Of a DNA stretch of 6,300 bases, positions 5,675 through 6,300 are shown piece by piece. Source of the DNA: an uncultured Oscillospiraceae bacterium (GTDB lineage: Bacteria; Bacillota; Clostridia; Oscillospirales; Ruminococcaceae); the NCBI GenBank assembly GCA_900556525.1, contig USOZ01000109.1, positions 1-6,300 of the forward strand, written 5' to 3'. Made by a program: the position numbers and the translations under genes. The notes under the pieces are model-generated. The model worked only from the letters and a program-made list of their open reading frames with translations. It was not told where the DNA came from and searched no databases. Positions within the stretch are counted from its first letter, which is position 1. Each line of letters opens with the position of its first letter.

Positions 5675-5703
5675 ATTATAACATATTTTTTGAGATTTCA
5701 CAA
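5675..5703 (-). promoter_or_regulatory. Sigma-70-type promoter for the HTH-fic-fic-hsdM operon
   Basis: On the - strand, TTGTGA (5698-5703, 4 of 6 matches to TTGACA) is followed after exactly 17 nt by a perfect TATAAT (5675-5680) in a very AT-rich spacer. The predicted start point near 5668 leaves a leader of roughly 38 nt before the HTH gene. No other convincing promoter was noticed between here and hsdM. Confidence 0.7.
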
Positions 5704-5712
5704 GGCTTAACA

Positions 5713-5730
5713 GGGGTTTATTCGGGGTTT
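5713..5730. repeat. Helically phased direct repeat, candidate operator
   Basis: GGGGTTT occurs at 5713-5719 and again at 5724-5730, an 11-bp step or about one helical turn. It lies 10 bp upstream of the -35 box of the operon promoter. The position suits binding by the small HTH protein encoded first in the operon, but the repeat is short and could be chance. Confidence 0.3.
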
Positions 5731-5759
5731 GCAGGAAAAAGTCATGAATTGCACGGCAG

Positions 5760-5798
5760 AAAAAAGCCTTCTTTCGAAAAAATCGAGAGAAGGCTTTT
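5760..5798 (-). terminator. Intrinsic terminator of the partial gene at the right edge
   Basis: AAAAGCCTTCT (5762-5772) pairs with AGAAGGCTTTT (5788-5798). After one T-G wobble the stem continues with TCGA/TCGA around an AAAAA loop (5778-5782). On the - strand the stem runs into six T (5760-5765). It lies 28 nt after the stop of the partial gene and about 57 nt before the -35 box, so it separates the two transcription units. On the + strand only four T follow, and they belong to the stem. Confidence 0.75.
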
Positions 5799-5825
5799 AA
5801 ACTATTCCTGTCCGCCTGTGTGTGG

Positions 5826-6300
5826 CTAATGATAAAACGGCATCCTTGGGTTTGCGTTATGGCTATTGATGCGGGGCAGGTTTTCAAGCGGGATAGCGTA
5901 GAACCGTTCTTTGATAAAATTCCCGTTCATGCCGTCGATGATTTTTGTGGCCTGTTCCGCATAAGCGCCGGTCACATCAAATTCCGCAAGGCGGATGATC
6001 TGAAAGCGATGCTTTCCGGCGGCGGTATACAGAATCTCACCGGCTTTTCCGTCACCGTAAGGCGTATAGGCGTAGGCGGCTGACTGCACTGTTTTCTTGT
6101 CTTTTTCTTTTATAACCGTTATAGCCGTTTGCTTTAAGAAAACGCCGTCGCAAAAGCCCATGTCGCACAGCTTCTTTGCAAACTTTTCGATTGCCGCTTT
6201 GCGCTTTTTCTCAATACTCTTTTCGCCCGACGCACCTTGTTTTAACGCAATCTCCGCATAGGTGCTGGGCTTGAAAATGCCAAAACAGTCAAAACACACG
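5826..6300 (-). CDS. Unidentified protein, C-terminal part (runs off the right edge)
   Basis: The frame is open to the window edge and ends with TAG at 5826-5828, giving at least 157 residues. The GTG at 6297-6299 has no visible upstream context, so the true start is probably outside. I do not recognise a family. Visible points are a CxxC pair right at the edge (CFDCF), a lysine-rich stretch (SIEKKRKAAIEKFAKKL), an apparently folded alpha/beta region (ITVIKEKDKKTVQSAAYAY, GEILYTAAGKHRFQIIRL) and a C-terminus ending NPRMPFYH. No signal peptide or membrane segment is seen. The hairpin terminator follows directly, and codon use looks like that of the fic genes, so I believe it is a real gene. 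It belongs to a different transcription unit from the fic-hsdM operon. Confidence 0.6.
   Translation of the reverse strand, partial: VCFDCFGIFKPSTYAEIALKQGASGEKSIEKKRKAAIEKFAKKLCDMGFCDGVFLKQTAITVIKEKDKKTVQSAAYAYTPYGDGKAGEILYTAAGKHRFQIIRLAEFDVTGAYAEQATKIIDGMNGNFIKERFYAIPLENLPRINSHNANPRMPFYH

Noticed and set aside
1..6300. CRISPR array, tRNA or rRNA gene
   Set aside because: No regularly spaced repeats of 25-40 bp, no cloverleaf-like segment and no rRNA-like stretch were seen.

Overview
The window looks like accessory DNA from a Gram-positive anaerobe of the Bacillota (Clostridia-like). This rests on strong GGAGG ribosome binding sites, an IS150-type IS3 element, a DnaB-type helicase fragment, and moderately AT-rich coding DNA. 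The taxonomic guess is weak because no housekeeping gene is complete.

Left part (1-389, + strand): the C-terminal half of a DnaB-family replicative helicase enters from the left edge. Its similarity stops abruptly after the DLRE motif near position 249. Eight foreign codons and a stop follow, then a pyrimidine/purine-asymmetric palindrome (275-356). Middle left (390-1697, + strand): an apparently intact IS3-family element of the IS150 type. It has about 25-bp imperfect terminal repeats, orfA, orfB in the -1 frame with a DD(35)E transposase core, a frameshift window, and an end hairpin that buries the orfA ribosome binding site. No target duplication is visible, so the element sits at a rearrangement junction rather than at a simple insertion.

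Right part (5703 down to 1695, - strand): one probable operon behind a good sigma-70-type promoter. Its order is a small excisionase/MerR-like HTH protein, a class III Fic protein, a second Fic protein with a VbhA-like N-terminus and a winged-helix C-terminus, a 39-residue small ORF, and a type I HsdM methyltransferase carrying an HsdR_N-like PD-(D/E)XK domain. Gaps are 16, 9 and 3 nt, followed by a 4-nt ATGA overlap. The IS cuts off the 3' end of hsdM: its terminal TGA serves as the hsdM stop codon. No hsdS or hsdR is present downstream, so the restriction-modification (RM) locus is broken here. Upstream of the promoter is a hairpin terminator closing an unidentified partial gene that runs off the right edge.

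The most interesting idea is that two different Fic enzymes and a DNA-binding regulator are co-transcribed with a nuclease-domain-bearing type I methyltransferase. This suggests a modification module coupled to a toxin or signalling module, a candidate composite defence system. The coupling is inferred from gene order and is not shown by the sequence.
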